The position numbers were made by a program, and so were the translations under genes. From S141-55 sp964422065 (GTDB lineage Bacteria; Hydrothermota; Hydrothermia; WGAB01), in the NCBI GenBank assembly GCA_964422065.1, contig CAYQZW010000038.1, positions 1-15,080 of the forward strand: a stretch of 15,080 nucleotides of DNA, read 5' to 3'. Each line of letters opens with the position of its first letter. Within the stretch, counting starts at the first letter, position 1. The notes under the pieces were generated by a model. That model saw only the letters and a program-made list of their open reading frames with translations, did no database searches and was not told where the DNA came from. Below, piece after piece: positions 14,715 to 15,080 of the stretch.

Positions 14715-15080
14715 GGACACGGGATTTTCGAATCCCCTCCAGCAGGTCAAACTCTTTCAGGTCTTTTAAAATGTTTTCCATCAACAGCCGGAGGTCTGAC
14801 TCCAGTTCTGTATAGACATCCGGGTGATTCCGGAGGATTTTGGCCAGGGCTTTGGCCGCCTCGCCTTTGACCGACTCATTGCGTTCCTGAAGGCGTTCCA
14901 ACAGTTTGGGCACAGCGCGGACATCCCCAATTTCCCCCAGGATATAGGCTGCGGCGGCACGCACGAACCAATACCCCTCATCTAAAAGGGGGAGGATATC
15001 GTCTTTCACGGCATCCCCAAAGGTGGCCAACGCCTCGGCAGCCTTTTCGCGGGTATGCCAACTCTCGGAGTACAACAGCG
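14671..15080 (-). CDS. HEAT-repeat protein, C-terminal part (5' end off the window)
   Basis: The frame is open to the right edge; 135 residues are visible before the stop at 14671. An in-frame TTG at 15075 is unlikely to be the start because the repeats are already under way there. Two to three HEAT-type helical repeats are seen: REKAAEALATFGDAV with DILPLLDEGYWFVRAAAAYIL, then GEIGDVRAVPKLLERLQERNESVKGEAAKALAKIL. A charged tail follows (KKDSLRTPRD). HEAT repeats form curved scaffolds for protein binding, so the partner and role are unknown. The end overlaps the mfd start by 44 nt, which suggests co-transcription and coupled translation with mfd. Confidence 0.82.
   Translation of the reverse strand, partial: LLYSESWHTREKAAEALATFGDAVKDDILPLLDEGYWFVRAAAAYILGEIGDVRAVPKLLERLQERNESVKGEAAKALAKILRNHPDVYTELESDLRLLMENILKDLKEFDLLEGIRKSRVHGEPKKDSLRTPRD
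14721..14740 (-). promoter_or_regulatory. Shine-Dalgarno plus hairpin at the mfd start
   Basis: GGAG (14740-14737) is followed directly by a perfect 6-bp hairpin, GGGATT-CGAA-AATCCC (14736-14721). GTG (14720) follows at once, and ATG (14714) is six bases further on. Linear spacing from GGAG to the ATG is too long, but with the hairpin folded the effective spacing is about 6 nt. This is a structural reading of the sequence, not proof of function. Confidence 0.45.

Noticed and set aside
1..15080. Mobile elements, CRISPR arrays, toxin-antitoxin pairs or defence genes
   Set aside because: No spaced direct repeats, transposase, integrase or known defence motifs were seen; genes are housekeeping and envelope functions with uniform composition.

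Overview
The window looks like ordinary chromosome from a diderm (two-membrane) bacterium of roughly 55% GC, probably an uncultivated lineage related to the FCB group (Bacteroidota relatives such as WOR-3, Hydrothermae or KSB1-like phyla). The evidence for this is a PorV/PorQ-type outer-membrane protein, a secreted protein ending in a type IX secretion-like sorting domain, several lipoproteins and a small OMP. Both tRNAs have very GC-rich stems, which fits a warm habitat. The phylum assignment is inference only. No mobile element, CRISPR array or phage gene is visible.

Layout, left to right. Positions 1-7117 are a dense leftward run of seven genes. In transcription order it reads: membrane-anchored OmpA-like protein, PorV-like barrel, beta-propeller lipoprotein, secreted protein with a C-terminal sorting domain, HslU, Memo-like protein (AmmeMemoRadiSam system B) and AMMECR1-like protein (system A, cut by the left edge). 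The first four are envelope genes; the middle junctions are ATGA overlaps. The last three are close-packed but preceded by a possible separate promoter. A divergent region at 7118-7324 holds tRNA-Leu(UAG). It is followed rightward by a small OMP gene and alanine racemase (alr), 1 nt apart. A leftward NTF2-like lipoprotein gene overlaps the alr 3' end tail to tail, and murA runs rightward from the same divergent intergenic region. A leftward block then holds a CAU-anticodon tRNA, an archaeal-type endonuclease IV, a compact Mfd, and the C-terminal part of a HEAT-repeat protein that runs off the right edge.

Themes. Peptidoglycan precursor genes (alr, murA) lie among envelope protein genes, and two DNA-repair genes (mfd, nfo) are adjacent. 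The clearest regulatory signal is that most genes at the head of a transcription unit have a sigma70-like -10 box only 6-10 nt before the start codon, which predicts leaderless or nearly leaderless mRNAs. Some genes inside operons, such as hslU and the sorting-domain protein, instead have strong Shine-Dalgarno sequences. There is no gene-free stretch longer than 300 bases.
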